Below, piece by piece: positions 1 to 9,048 of a DNA stretch of 64,000 nt. Numbering within the stretch: the stretch's first letter is position 1; every line of letters starts with the position of its first letter. Below the pieces are notes generated by a model. It did not search any database, was not told the origin of the DNA, and was given only the letters and a program-made list of their open reading frames with translations. The position numbers were made by a program, and so were the translations under genes. Source of the DNA: Roseomonas sp. (lineage in GTDB: Bacteria > Pseudomonadota > Alphaproteobacteria > Acetobacterales > Acetobacteraceae); NCBI GenBank assembly GCA_020249285.1, contig JADCFX010000004.1:124001-188000 (forward strand), given 5' to 3'.

Positions 1-1
1 T

Positions 2-925
2 GATGGCGAAGCCGGCACCACGGGCCTGCAAATCCGTGACCGTATTGCCGCCAATCCGCATGTTGAATTGCGCTCCATCGCCGCAGAGCACCGCAAGGAT
101 GCCAATGCCCGGCGTGAGATGATGGCCGGCGTTGACCTGGTGATCCTGTGCCTGCCGGATGATGCGGCGAAGGAAAGCGCAGCACTTGCAGCTTCGCTGG
201 GCGCGCAAGCGCCGAAGCTTTTGGATGCCTCCACCGCCTATCGGGTTGATCCCGATTGGGTTTATGGGCTGGCGGAACTGACAGCCGATCAGCCGGGCGC
301 CATTGCCGCGGCATCGCGCGTTTCCAACCCCGGCTGCTACCCGACCGGCGCCATTCTGATGCTGCGCCCTTTGATTGATGCCGGCATCATGGCGTCTGAT
401 TTTCCGGTGACCGTGAATGCCGTGTCCGGCTATTCCGGCGGTGGCAAATCCATGATCGCGGCTTATGAAGCGCGCACCGCCCCGGATTTTGAGCTTTACG
501 GCTTGGGCCTGGAACACAAGCATGTCGCCGAGATGCAGAAATACTCAGGGCTGACACGCCGGCCAATCTTTGTGCCATCGGTCGCGGATTACGCGCAGGG
601 CATGATCGATTCCATCCCGCTGCATCTGGATATGCTCAAGGGTGGCGTGACGCCCGCTGATTTGGAAGCGGTGCTGATGAAGCGCTACGCAGGCAGCGAT
701 GTGGTGCGCGTGGTTTCAGCGGAAGCCAATGGCAAGCTGGAACCTGAGGCGCTGAACGGCAGCAATGGCCTTGAAATCCGCGTCTATGGCAATGAAAAGC
801 GCGGCCATGCCGTGCTGGTCGCGCGCTATGACAATTTGGGCAAGGGCGCTTCCGGTGCGGCGGTGCAGAATCTGGGCCTGATGCTGGGCGTTCCTGTTTC
901 GGCCGATCTGCCGAAGGCCGGGTGA
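2..925 (+). CDS. argC: N-acetyl-gamma-glutamyl-phosphate reductase, 5' end cut by window
   Basis: ArgC reduces N-acetylglutamyl-5-phosphate to the semialdehyde with NADPH, the third step of arginine synthesis, in the cytosol. The frame is open from base 2, where it reads DGEAGTTG, the nucleotide-binding start typical of the short (type 2) ArgC. It runs to the TGA at 923-925, giving 307 visible residues against about 310 for the family, so only a few codons are missing and the TTG at base 68 is not the start. The catalytic cysteine is in SNPGCYPTG (codon at 335). The next gene follows immediately on the same strand. Confidence 0.93.
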   Translation, partial: DGEAGTTGLQIRDRIAANPHVELRSIAAEHRKDANARREMMAGVDLVILCLPDDAAKESAALAASLGAQAPKLLDASTAYRVDPDWVYGLAELTADQPGAIAAASRVSNPGCYPTGAILMLRPLIDAGIMASDFPVTVNAVSGYSGGGKSMIAAYEARTAPDFELYGLGLEHKHVAEMQKYSGLTRRPIFVPSVADYAQGMIDSIPLHLDMLKGGVTPADLEAVLMKRYAGSDVVRVVSAEANGKLEPEALNGSNGLEIRVYGNEKRGHAVLVARYDNLGKGASGAAVQNLGLMLGVPVSADLPKAG

Positions 926-936
926 AGGGTACCGAA

Positions 937-1488
937 ATGGACATGCAACAACCCACCAATCGCGGCCCGCTTTATGTGTTTGAAGGCATTTGGCCGACAC
1001 TGCATGAAAGCGTCTTCATCGCGCCCACCGCCGCCGTGATCGGCAATGTCACGATCGGGGAGCAATCCAACATCTGGTATCATTGCGTGCTGCGTGGTGA
1101 TTCCAACTCCATCACCATCGGCAAGCGCGTGAATATCCAGGATGGCACCATTGTGCATGTGAATGCAGGGAAGGAGCCCACCATCATCGGTGATGATGTC
1201 ACGGTGGGCCATGCCGCCATTGTGCATGCCTGCACGCTGATGGACCGCGCCTTTGTCGGCATGGGGGCAACCGTTTTGGATGGCGCGGTGATTGAGGAAA
1301 GTGGCGTGATTGCCGCTGGTTCCGTGCTACCGCCTGGCAAGCGCATCGGCGCCATGGAGCTTTGGATGGGCAATCCGGCCAAGCTGGTCCGCGTGCTAAC
1401 CGAAGAACAGCGCGCCGGGTTTGATCGCACCGCGAAGAATTACGTGCAGCTTGCGGGGCGTCACCGCGTATCGCTCGCCGGGGGCTGA
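937..1488 (+). CDS. Gamma-carbonic-anhydrase-like hexapeptide-repeat protein
   Basis: This is a left-handed beta-helix protein of the gamma carbonic anhydrase / YrdA group, built from hexapeptide repeats such as VTIGEQ, ITIGKR and VTVGHA. Three histidines that bind the metal in this family are seen in GTIVHV, VGHAAI and VHACTL (74, 92 and 97 counted from the ATG at 937). I chose that ATG because AAGGG lies about 7 bases upstream; a GTG at 922 overlapping the argC stop is possible and would add five residues. Many relatives have little or no carbonic anhydrase activity, so the substrate is uncertain. It is probably co-transcribed with argC. Confidence 0.88.
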   Translation: MDMQQPTNRGPLYVFEGIWPTLHESVFIAPTAAVIGNVTIGEQSNIWYHCVLRGDSNSITIGKRVNIQDGTIVHVNAGKEPTIIGDDVTVGHAAIVHACTLMDRAFVGMGATVLDGAVIEESGVIAAGSVLPPGKRIGAMELWMGNPAKLVRVLTEEQRAGFDRTAKNYVQLAGRHRVSLAGG

Positions 1489-1510
1489 CGGCGCCGCGTT
1501 TTCGTTCATA

Positions 1511-1540
1511 ATATCTCCTCGGGAAACGCCGAGGAGATAA
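1511..1540 (+). promoter_or_regulatory. Hairpin enclosing the ribosome binding site of the acyl-CoA ligase gene
   Basis: The arms 1512-1522 and 1529-1539 are perfectly complementary over 11 bases (TATCTCCTCGG against CCGAGGAGATA) with a 6-base loop. The right arm contains the only good Shine-Dalgarno sequence (GAGGAG, 1531-1536) of the gene starting at 1543. Folding would hide that site. It sits 24 bases after the stop of the previous gene and lacks a U tract, so it looks like translational control more than a terminator. Confidence 0.6.
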
Positions 1541-1542
1541 GC

Positions 1543-3051
1543 GTGAACGCAACCCTGAATGCCCTTCTGGCCAGCGGCGCCGCTGGCGCGCCCGCCATCC
1601 GTGCCCCGGGCCGCCCGGCCCTGTCCTATGCCGGGCTGCGCGACCTCGCCGCCGCCACCATTGCGCGGCTGAACGGCATTGGCATTGGCCGCAATGACCG
1701 CGTGGCGATTGTGCTGCCCAATGGCCCGGAAATGGCGGCAGCCTTTATCGCGATTGGCGCGGGTGCGACCACCGCGCCGCTCAACCCTGCCTATCGCGCG
1801 GATGAATTCAACTTCTATCTGACCGATCTGAAGGCCAAGGCGCTGGTCGTGCAAAAGGGTGTGGCCACCGAAGCGCGAGATGTGGCGGCAAAGCTTGGCG
1901 TGGCCGTGCTGGAATTGGTGCCCGGCGATCATGCGGGCAGTTTTACCTTGGAGGGCGGTAACCCCGCACAAGCAGCGCATCCCGGCGCGGCTGAGGCAGG
2001 CGATATCGCGCTGGTACTGCATACATCCGGCACCACAGCGCGGCCCAAGATTGTGCCTTTGTCCCAGGCGAATATCTGCGCCTCCGCCCGGCATATCGGC
2101 GGGACATTGGCGCTTTCGCCGGCCGATGCGTGTTTGAATATCATGCCGCTGTTTCACATTCACGGGCTGATCGCAGCGGTGCTTTCCTCCCTCGCAGCCG
2201 GCGGCGCGGTGATTTGCATGCCGGGCTTTGATGCTTTGCGCTTCTTCCGGCTTTTGGATGAAGAACGGCCAAGCTGGTACACGGCGGTGCCGACCATGCA
2301 CCAAACCATCCTGACGCGCGCAGACCGCAATGCGGAGATTATTGCGCGCGCGAAGCTGCGCTTCATCCGTTCATCCTCGGCATCCTTGCCCGGGCCGGTG
2401 ATGGAACAATTGGAGGCTGTGTTCGGCTGCCCGCTGGTGGAAAGCTACGGCATGACGGAAGCCTCGCACCAAATGGCATCCAACCCGCTGGCCGGGCCGC
2501 GCAAGCCTGGCTCCGTCGGCCAAGCTGCCGGGCCGGAAGTCGCGATCATGGATGATGACGGCACCATCCTGCCGCAGGGCGAAATTGGCGAAGTGGTGAT
2601 TCGCGGCCCCAATGTGACTGCGGGCTATGAAGCCAACCCCGATGCCAATGCCAAGGCCTTCACCCATGGCTGGTTTCGCACCGGCGATCAGGGCGCCTTT
2701 GATGCAGAAGGCTTTCTGACCCTCACGGGCCGCTTGAAGGAACTGATCAATCGCGGTGGTGAGAAAGTGAGCCCGCTGGAAGTGGATGGCGTGCTTTCCG
2801 CGCATCCCGCCGTGGCGCAGGCACTGACCTTCGCCATGCCGCACGCCAAGCTGGGTGAGGAAGTCGCCGCTGCCGTGGTGCTGCGCGAAGGGGCCGCCTG
2901 CACCGAACGCGAATTGCGTGATTTCGCCGCGCTGCAGCTTGCGGATTTCAAGGTGCCGCGCAAGGTGGTGTTCCTGCCGGAGATTCCAAAGGGCGCAACA
3001 GGCAAGCTGATGCGCATTGGGCTTGCGGAAAAGCTTGGGCTTACAGGGTGA
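1543..3051 (+). CDS. AMP-forming acyl-CoA synthetase (oxalyl-CoA synthetase/AAE3-like)
   Basis: This is a 502-residue member of the ANL adenylating superfamily, which activates a carboxylic acid with ATP and transfers it to CoA. Motifs in order: the phosphate loop HTSGTTARPK near 160-169, SYGMTEASHQ near 301-310, GWFRTGDQG near 376-384, the hinge GRLKELINRGGEK near 396-408, and the catalytic Lys488 in PKGATGK. The block around RFIRSSSASLPG and MTEASHQMASNPL resembles plant AAE3 and yeast Pcs60 oxalate-CoA ligases, so oxalate is a possible substrate, but this is inference. It starts with GTG just after GAGGAG. The end overlaps panE by four bases (GTGA). Confidence 0.85.
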   Translation: MNATLNALLASGAAGAPAIRAPGRPALSYAGLRDLAAATIARLNGIGIGRNDRVAIVLPNGPEMAAAFIAIGAGATTAPLNPAYRADEFNFYLTDLKAKALVVQKGVATEARDVAAKLGVAVLELVPGDHAGSFTLEGGNPAQAAHPGAAEAGDIALVLHTSGTTARPKIVPLSQANICASARHIGGTLALSPADACLNIMPLFHIHGLIAAVLSSLAAGGAVICMPGFDALRFFRLLDEERPSWYTAVPTMHQTILTRADRNAEIIARAKLRFIRSSSASLPGPVMEQLEAVFGCPLVESYGMTEASHQMASNPLAGPRKPGSVGQAAGPEVAIMDDDGTILPQGEIGEVVIRGPNVTAGYEANPDANAKAFTHGWFRTGDQGAFDAEGFLTLTGRLKELINRGGEKVSPLEVDGVLSAHPAVAQALTFAMPHAKLGEEVAAAVVLREGAACTERELRDFAALQLADFKVPRKVVFLPEIPKGATGKLMRIGLAEKLGLTG

Positions 3052-4034
3052 CGCGCATGAAAATCTGCATCTTCGGCGCCGGCGCCATTGGCGGGCTGAT
3101 GGGCGCCAAGCTCGCCGCCAAGGGTGATGTGGATGTCACCTTCATCGCACGCGGCCCGCATTTGGCTGCGATGCGCGAAAACGGCGTGAAGCTGATCAGC
3201 GAAGGCACCGAACAGATTGTGCATCCGCGCTGTGTCGAAAGTGCTGAGGAAGCCGGCCCGCAGGATTATGTGTTGGTGACGCTGAAGGCGCATTCCCTGC
3301 CCTCCGCTGCCAAGCAAATGCAGCCTTTGCTTGGCCCCGATACCGCGATTGTGAGTGCGGTGAACGGCATTCCCTGGTGGTATTTCCACGGGCTTAGCGG
3401 CGCTTATGAAGGCCGCATTGTGCAAAGCGTGGACCCGGATGGCCAGGTTTCCGCCCTGCTGCCGCCATCACGCGCCATTGGCTGCATTGTCTATCCTGCC
3501 GCCGAGGTAACGGCGCCCGGCGTGATTGAACACAGCTATGGCGACCGCTTCAGCCTGGGTGAGCCCGATGGCAGCCGCAGCCCGCGCGCTCAGGCGCTAT
3601 CTGAAGCGCTGATCGCCGCCGGCTTCAAGGCGCCGGTACGCCCGAAGATTCGCGATGAATTATGGGTGAAGCTTTGGGGCAATATGGCCTTCAACCCGAT
3701 CTCGGCGCTCACCACCGCGACCCTTGATGTGCTGACCGCCGATGAAGGCCAGCGCGGCGTGGCGCGCGCCATGATGCTGGAAGGCCAGCGCGTGGCCGAA
3801 GCGCTAGGCGTGCGCTTTGCGATTGATGTGGATAAGCGCATCGCCGGCGCGGCGGATGTTGGCGCGCATAAAACCTCCATGCTGCAGGATCTGGAACGCG
3901 GGCGGCCGATGGAGATTGAAGCGCTGCTCGGCGCCGTGGTGGAATTGGCCGATTGGGTTGGTGAGGCAGCGCCGATTTCTCGCACGGTCCTGGCGCTAGT
4001 GCGCGCCAGGGCGCGGGCGGCAGGGTGCCTATAA
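3048..4034 (+). CDS. panE: 2-dehydropantoate 2-reductase (ketopantoate reductase)
   Basis: The family reduces ketopantoate to pantoate with NADPH in pantothenate synthesis. The N-terminus carries the Rossmann motif FGAGAIGG (9-16). The C-terminal helical domain has Lys208 in VKLWGNMAFNP, the catalytic lysine position of the family, and a glutamate near 290 in MEIEALLG. At 328 residues it is slightly longer than the E. coli enzyme. The GTG at 3048 overlaps the preceding stop; an ATG three codons later (3057) is equally possible. Paralogues in this family act on other 2-oxo acids, and coupling to an acyl-CoA ligase leaves the exact substrate open. Its 3' end overlaps the convergent hom gene by six bases. 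Confidence 0.82.
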   Translation: MTRMKICIFGAGAIGGLMGAKLAAKGDVDVTFIARGPHLAAMRENGVKLISEGTEQIVHPRCVESAEEAGPQDYVLVTLKAHSLPSAAKQMQPLLGPDTAIVSAVNGIPWWYFHGLSGAYEGRIVQSVDPDGQVSALLPPSRAIGCIVYPAAEVTAPGVIEHSYGDRFSLGEPDGSRSPRAQALSEALIAAGFKAPVRPKIRDELWVKLWGNMAFNPISALTTATLDVLTADEGQRGVARAMMLEGQRVAEALGVRFAIDVDKRIAGAADVGAHKTSMLQDLERGRPMEIEALLGAVVELADWVGEAAPISRTVLALVRARARAAGCL

Positions 4035-5321
4035 AGCCTCAATCCTGATCAGCGCCGGCTTTTCCATCACGGTATTCAATTCTGCAATGCGCTTCAGCGC
4101 AGCGCGCACGGAAGCTTCGCTCGTTTCATGCGTGGTCAGCACCACGGGCACGGCCTCACCAGGCGCGCGGCCGCGTTGCAGCATGGATTCCAGGCTGATC
4201 GCATTATCGCGCAAAACGCCGGTCACATCAGCAATCACACCGGGGCGGTCCACAACCATCAGGCGCAGATAATAAGCGCCAGTGTGGCGATCCATCGGGA
4301 AGGAAGGTTCAGGCTTCAAAGCGGCGGCTTCCGCGCCCCAAACCGGGGTGAAGCGCCCGCGGGCGATGTCAATCACATCGGCGACAACGGCAGAGGCTGT
4401 CGGGCCTTCGCCTGCGCCGCGGCCTTCCATCATCACGCGGCCTACGAAATCACCTTCCGCCACCACGGCATTGAACACGCCATCCACCCGCGCGATGGGG
4501 GCGGAGATCGGCACCATGCAGGGATGCACGCGCGTTGAAATGCCGCCATCTTCGCGCCGCGCAATGCCCAGCAGCTTGATGCGATAGCCAAGTTCCTCGG
4601 CAAGAGCGATATCAAGCGCCGAGACTTCGCGAATGCCTTCCACATGCACCGCGCCGAAATTCACCGGGCGGCCAAAGGCCAACGCTGCCAGGATGGCCAG
4701 CTTATGCGCGGCATCAATGCCATCAATATCGAAGGATGGATCGGCTTCCGCATAGCCAAGCTTTTGTGCTTCGGCCAACACTTCGGCGAATTCGCGCTTT
4801 TGTTCGCGCATCACGGTCAGGATGTAATTGCAGGTGCCGTTCAGAATGCCAGCAACGCGCTGGATGCGATTGGCGGCCAGGCCCTCCCGCAATGCCTTGA
4901 TCGCGGGAATGCCACCTGCCACCGCAGCTTCAAAGGCAAGGGCGACACCGCGCGCTTCCGATGCTTGTGCCAAAGCCGCGCCATGCACGGCGAGTAGCGC
5001 CTTATTCGCCGTCACCACATGCTTGCCGGCGGCAATCGCGGCCTGCACCAGGGCGCGCGCCGGGCCTTCCGAACCGCCGATGCATTCCACCACCACATCC
5101 ACTTGCGGATCAGCAGCAAGTGCGACCGGGTCTTCATACCAGCGCAGCCCCGAAAGGCTGATGCCGCGATCCCGATTGCGTTCGCGTGCAGAAACCGCCG
5201 TGATGGCAATGGGCCGGCCCGCACGGGCAGCGATGATATCGGCATTCGCGCGCAGCAATTTCACCACGCCGGCGCCAACCGTTCCAAGGCCGGCAACCGC
5301 AATCGCAAGGGGGCGGGTCAT
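4029..5321 (-). CDS. hom: Homoserine dehydrogenase
   Basis: The enzyme reduces aspartate semialdehyde to homoserine, the branch point to threonine and methionine. The 430-residue protein has an N-terminal Rossmann domain (VAGLGTVGAGV near 8-18), the VVECIGG and HVVTANKALLA segments, the GILNGTCNYIL catalytic-domain motif, and a C-terminal ACT domain from about 350 (VVDRPGVIADVTGVL), the usual site of threonine feedback. Its start overlaps the end of alaC by four bases, so the two are translationally coupled, linking alanine/pyruvate transamination and aspartate-family synthesis in one transcript. Confidence 0.95.
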   Translation of the reverse strand: MTRPLAIAVAGLGTVGAGVVKLLRANADIIAARAGRPIAITAVSARERNRDRGISLSGLRWYEDPVALAADPQVDVVVECIGGSEGPARALVQAAIAAGKHVVTANKALLAVHGAALAQASEARGVALAFEAAVAGGIPAIKALREGLAANRIQRVAGILNGTCNYILTVMREQKREFAEVLAEAQKLGYAEADPSFDIDGIDAAHKLAILAALAFGRPVNFGAVHVEGIREVSALDIALAEELGYRIKLLGIARREDGGISTRVHPCMVPISAPIARVDGVFNAVVAEGDFVGRVMMEGRGAGEGPTASAVVADVIDIARGRFTPVWGAEAAALKPEPSFPMDRHTGAYYLRLMVVDRPGVIADVTGVLRDNAISLESMLQRGRAPGEAVPVVLTTHETSEASVRAALKRIAELNTVMEKPALIRIEAL

Positions 5322-6538
5322 GCATTCACCATATCAGAAGCAGCATCCTGCGGCGCGGCATTGTCGCCACCCAGGAAGGTTTTGATGCCACGCAAAGCCT
5401 GACGGATGCGGTGGCTATTTTCCACCAGCGCAATGCGCACATGTTCATCACCATGCTCACCAAAGCCAAGGCCGGGCGCCACCGCGACCTTCGCTTTCTC
5501 CAGCAGCAGCTTGGAAAACCCGACCGAGCCCAAATGCCGGAACCGCTCAGGGATTGGTGCCCAAAGGAACATGGAAGCCTCTGGCGACGGCACATCCCAG
5601 CCCGCAGCTTGCAGGCCCTTCACCAGCACTTCGCGGCGTTCCTTGTACAAAACGCGCATTTCTTCGATGCAATCCTGTGGGCCATTCAGCGCAGCGGTGG
5701 CGGCCACCTGAATGGGCGTGAAGGCACCGTAATCCAGATAGGATTTCACCCGCGCCAATGCCGCGATCAGCCGCGGATTGCCCGCCGCAAAACCCATGCG
5801 CCAGCCTGGCATATTGTAGGTCTTCGACATGGAGGTGAATTCCACCGCGATGTCTTTCGCCCCATCAACTTCCAAAACGGAAGGCGGCGGGGTATCGCCG
5901 AAATAAAGCTCGGCATAGGCAAGATCGGATAGGATGAATAATTCATGCCGGCGGCAAAGGGCGACCAATTCGCGGTAGAATTCAATCGGCGCGGTCAATG
6001 CGGTTGGGTTGGAGGGAAAATTCACAATCACCGCATTGGGCTTTGGCACGGAATGGCGCACGGCGCGGTCAATCGCCTCAAGCATCACGTCATCCGGCGT
6101 ATAGGGAATGCTGCGCACCGAAGCGCCGGCAATGATGAAGCCGAACTGATGGATGGGATAGGAAGGGTTCGGCACCAGAATCGTATCGCCAGGGCTTGAG
6201 ATGGCCTGCGCCAAATTCGCCAGCCCTTCCTTGGACCCGAGCGTCGCCACCACTTCCGTTTCAGGATCAAGCTTCACACCAAAGCGCCGGTCGTAATAAC
6301 CAGCCAATGCCTTGCGCAGCCCTGGAATACCCTTGGACATGGAATAGCGATGCGTACGCGGGTCCTGCACCGCTTCGATCAGCTTCGCCACAATATGCGG
6401 CGGCGTGGGCGTATCGGGATTGCCCATGCCAAGGTCAACAATATCCTCCGCCGCCGCGCGCGCCTTGGCCTTGGCCGCATTCACCTCGGCAAAAACATAG
6501 GGCGGCAGGCGCCGGATACGGTGGAAATCCTCGGTCAT
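5318..6538 (-). CDS. alaC: Glutamate-pyruvate aminotransferase, AlaC type
   Basis: This PLP-dependent class I/II aminotransferase (406 residues) closely follows E. coli AlaC, as I recall its sequence, along its whole length: RLPPYVF near the start, MGNPDTPTPPHIV, LGSKEGLA, VPNPSYPIHQFG, and the PLP lysine in TSMSKTYNMPGW. AlaC makes alanine from pyruvate and glutamate. Automated annotation often calls this family LL-diaminopimelate aminotransferase, which I think is less likely. It is the first gene of the alaC-hom pair, with a gap of about 45 bases after the upstream lipoprotein gene on the same strand. Confidence 0.88.
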   Translation of the reverse strand: MTEDFHRIRRLPPYVFAEVNAAKAKARAAAEDIVDLGMGNPDTPTPPHIVAKLIEAVQDPRTHRYSMSKGIPGLRKALAGYYDRRFGVKLDPETEVVATLGSKEGLANLAQAISSPGDTILVPNPSYPIHQFGFIIAGASVRSIPYTPDDVMLEAIDRAVRHSVPKPNAVIVNFPSNPTALTAPIEFYRELVALCRRHELFILSDLAYAELYFGDTPPPSVLEVDGAKDIAVEFTSMSKTYNMPGWRMGFAAGNPRLIAALARVKSYLDYGAFTPIQVAATAALNGPQDCIEEMRVLYKERREVLVKGLQAAGWDVPSPEASMFLWAPIPERFRHLGSVGFSKLLLEKAKVAVAPGLGFGEHGDEHVRIALVENSHRIRQALRGIKTFLGGDNAAPQDAASDMVNA

Positions 6539-6583
6539 GGCTTCAGTCTCGATGATTAAGGGGTGGGCTTATAGACCAGCCCG

Positions 6584-7150
6584 TCACGGCCGGCGAGGCG
6601 CTTCACGCAAAACAGGTGGCGGCGGGGGGCCAGCGGGGGCGAGGACCGGTGGGGCGGGAATGCCGGCCGGTTGCGGGGCGGCGACTGGCGCTGGGGCGGC
6701 TTGTTGCGGCGCGCTGGGCGCGACAGGCGCAGCCGGAGCCGTCATGGCCGGGGCCGGGATGGCCATGCCCGCCAAAGCCGGGGCCAAAGCGGGGGGCGGT
6801 GGCCCCAAGCGCGGTACGGCGCCGGGCAAGGCGCCAAGCGGTTCGCGGCTTGCGTCCCTTTGCTGCACCAGCCCGGCGGCCAAAGCCTCGCGCGTCGCCA
6901 CATCCGGGATTTCCGGCCGGGGCGGGACAGTGCCCAAATTGGGAAAGGGCTCGCCAGCGCCGGGCGGTGCGGGGCGGCCTTCATTGGCCGGTCCCCAGAC
7001 ACGGTCCCAGAATTTTATCACTGCCTGGCCGGGCTCCGTTGAGCAGCCAGCCAGTACCAGCGCCAGCAGCGCGCAAAGCTGTGCTTGATTGGCTTTGCGC
7101 CGCCACCTAGGTTGAGGTTTGGTTCCGGTTGTCTCGCGATGCTCGCTCAT
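6584..7150 (-). CDS. Pro/Ala-rich lipoprotein of unknown function
   Basis: A 188-residue protein with a long basic N-terminus, a hydrophobic segment and a lipobox (LVLAGC), so it is probably exported and lipidated at that cysteine. A conserved-looking part follows (FPNLGTVPPRPEIPD and TREALAAGL), a pattern I recall from other alphaproteobacterial lipoproteins. The last 80 residues are almost only Pro and Ala, suggesting a flexible spacer through the periplasm or wall. I chose the ATG at 7150 because it gives a sensible signal peptide; the frame stays open upstream to 7378 but would overlap the divergent phaC. No enzymatic motif is seen. Confidence 0.7.
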   Translation of the reverse strand: MSEHRETTGTKPQPRWRRKANQAQLCALLALVLAGCSTEPGQAVIKFWDRVWGPANEGRPAPPGAGEPFPNLGTVPPRPEIPDVATREALAAGLVQQRDASREPLGALPGAVPRLGPPPPALAPALAGMAIPAPAMTAPAAPVAPSAPQQAAPAPVAAPQPAGIPAPPVLAPAGPPPPPVLREAPRRP

Positions 7151-7228
7151 GCGCCCCTGCCTGCCATAGGGGTAGCCTGAAATGGGCGTGGCGCGAAGCG
7201 CCGGACAGAAATTTGCCAGGAAGCCCCG

Positions 7229-9010
7229 ATGGCCGAAAGCGACCCGCCCCATTTCCGCCTGCCCGACCCGGCGCTGGTCAGCCGCACCATGGCCGATGTG
7301 GCGGAGCGCAGCCAGCGTATCGTAGCCGATTTCCTGAAGCGCCAGACGGATACACCCGGTGAGGCCGACCCGCTGCATATCGGCAATGCCTTCCTGGACA
7401 TGACATCGCGCCTGATGGCCAATCCAGCGCGGCTGATGCAGGCGCAGATCGGATTTTGGCAGGATTACCTGACGTTATGGCAGCATACCGCGCGCCGCAT
7501 GATGGGTGAACCCGCGCCGGCCGTGATCGCGGAAGACCAAAAGGACAAGCGCTTCAAGGATGACGCCTGGCGCGAGAATGAAGTGTTTGACTTCATCCGG
7601 CAGAGTTATTTGCTTTCCGCGCGCTACATGCAGCGCCTGGTGCATGACGCCGAAGGACTGGATGAAAAAACCGCGCAGAAGGTGGATTTCTACACCCGCC
7701 AATTCGTGGATGCGATGAGCCCCACGAATTTCGCCGTGACCAATCCGGAAGTGCTGCGCCGCACGGCGGAGACGGGTGGCGAGAATCTGCTGAAGGGCTT
7801 GTCTAATCTGCTGACCGACCTTGAACGCGGGCAGGGGAATTTGCGCATCCGCATGACGGATGAAAGCAAGTTCAAGGTGGGCGAGAACATCGCCGTGACG
7901 CCGGGCAAAATTGTCTATCAGAATGACCTGATGCAGCTGATCCAGTATACGCCGACCACTGAAAAGGTGCTGAAGCGCCCGCTGCTGATCATGCCGCCTT
8001 GGATCAACAAATACTATATCCTTGATCTGCGTCCGAAGAATTCCTTCATCCGCTGGGCGGTGGATCAGGGGCATACGGTTTTTGTGGTTTCCTGGGTCAA
8101 TCCGGATGAGCACCTCGCCGAAAAAGGCTTTGAGGATTACATGCTGGAAGGCCCCTATGCGGCGCTGGACGCGATTGAAAAGGCAACTGGCGAAAAATCC
8201 GTGAATGCGATTGGCTATTGCCTGGGGGGTACGCTGCTATCGGCGACTCTCGCGCATATGGCGGCCAAGCGCGATACCCGTATCAAATCCGCGACCTTCT
8301 TCACCACCATGGTGGATTTCACCGAATCCGGTGAATTGGGTGTCTTCATTGATGAGGAACAATTGAAGGCGCTGGAAGCCAAGATGCAAAAGCGCGGCTT
8401 CCTGGAAGGCCGCGAAATGGCGACCACCTTCAATATGCTGCGCGCCAATGATCTGATCTGGTCCTTCGTGGTAAACAACTACCTGCTGGGGCAGGACCCT
8501 TTCCCCTTTGATCTGCTCTACTGGAATGATGATTCAACGCGCATGCCGGCGCGGATGCATTCCTTCTATCTGCGGCGCATGTATCAGCAGAATGATCTCA
8601 TCAAGCCGGGTGGCATTGAATTGCTGGGCGTGAAGCTTGACCTGCGCAAGATCAAGCTGCCGACTTACATTCTTTCAACACGCGAAGACCACATCGCGCC
8701 TTGGGCTTCCACCTATCGCGCGACGCAGACCTATACGGGTGATATCCGCTTTGTGCTGGCGGCATCGGGGCACATCGCGGGTGTGGTCAATCCGCCGGAT
8801 GCGGGCAAATACAGCCATTGGGTGAACATGACATTGCCGGCGGACCCTGAGGCCTGGTTGGCAAGCTCAACGGAATTGGCGGGTTCCTGGTGGCCCGATT
8901 GGCAACGCTGGGTGACCGGGCAGGAGCCTGTTCAGGTACCCGCACGCAAGCCGAAGAACGCGATTGAAGACGCGCCGGGCAGCTATGTGAAAGTCATGGC
9001 GCAGGATTGA
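7229..9010 (+). CDS. phaC: Class I poly(3-hydroxyalkanoate) synthase
   Basis: PhaC polymerises 3-hydroxyacyl-CoA into storage polyester on the granule surface. The length, 593 residues, fits class I enzymes. The lipase-like box is GYCLGG with the catalytic Cys331; the other triad members appear to be Asp487 (STREDHIAPW) and His515 (GHIAGVVNPP). AGGAAG lies six bases before the ATG. The gene stands alone: no phaA, phaB, phasin or phaR is next to it, and the following SDR is not of the acetoacetyl-CoA reductase type. Confidence 0.95.
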   Translation: MAESDPPHFRLPDPALVSRTMADVAERSQRIVADFLKRQTDTPGEADPLHIGNAFLDMTSRLMANPARLMQAQIGFWQDYLTLWQHTARRMMGEPAPAVIAEDQKDKRFKDDAWRENEVFDFIRQSYLLSARYMQRLVHDAEGLDEKTAQKVDFYTRQFVDAMSPTNFAVTNPEVLRRTAETGGENLLKGLSNLLTDLERGQGNLRIRMTDESKFKVGENIAVTPGKIVYQNDLMQLIQYTPTTEKVLKRPLLIMPPWINKYYILDLRPKNSFIRWAVDQGHTVFVVSWVNPDEHLAEKGFEDYMLEGPYAALDAIEKATGEKSVNAIGYCLGGTLLSATLAHMAAKRDTRIKSATFFTTMVDFTESGELGVFIDEEQLKALEAKMQKRGFLEGREMATTFNMLRANDLIWSFVVNNYLLGQDPFPFDLLYWNDDSTRMPARMHSFYLRRMYQQNDLIKPGGIELLGVKLDLRKIKLPTYILSTREDHIAPWASTYRATQTYTGDIRFVLAASGHIAGVVNPPDAGKYSHWVNMTLPADPEAWLASSTELAGSWWPDWQRWVTGQEPVQVPARKPKNAIEDAPGSYVKVMAQD

Positions 9011-9048
9011 AACGCGGCATTGTCGCGACCAGGGGAAGGAAACACATC

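Noticed and set aside
68..925. TTG at base 68 as the start of argC
   Set aside because: The upstream codons to the window edge are in frame and encode the conserved nucleotide-binding segment.
1511..1540. Rho-independent terminator of the gamma-carbonic-anhydrase-like gene
   Set aside because: No U tract follows the stem and its 3' arm is the ribosome binding site of the next gene.
1396..2304. Minus-strand open frame of 302 codons opposite the acyl-CoA ligase
   Set aside because: No ribosome binding site or motif and antisense to a certain gene.
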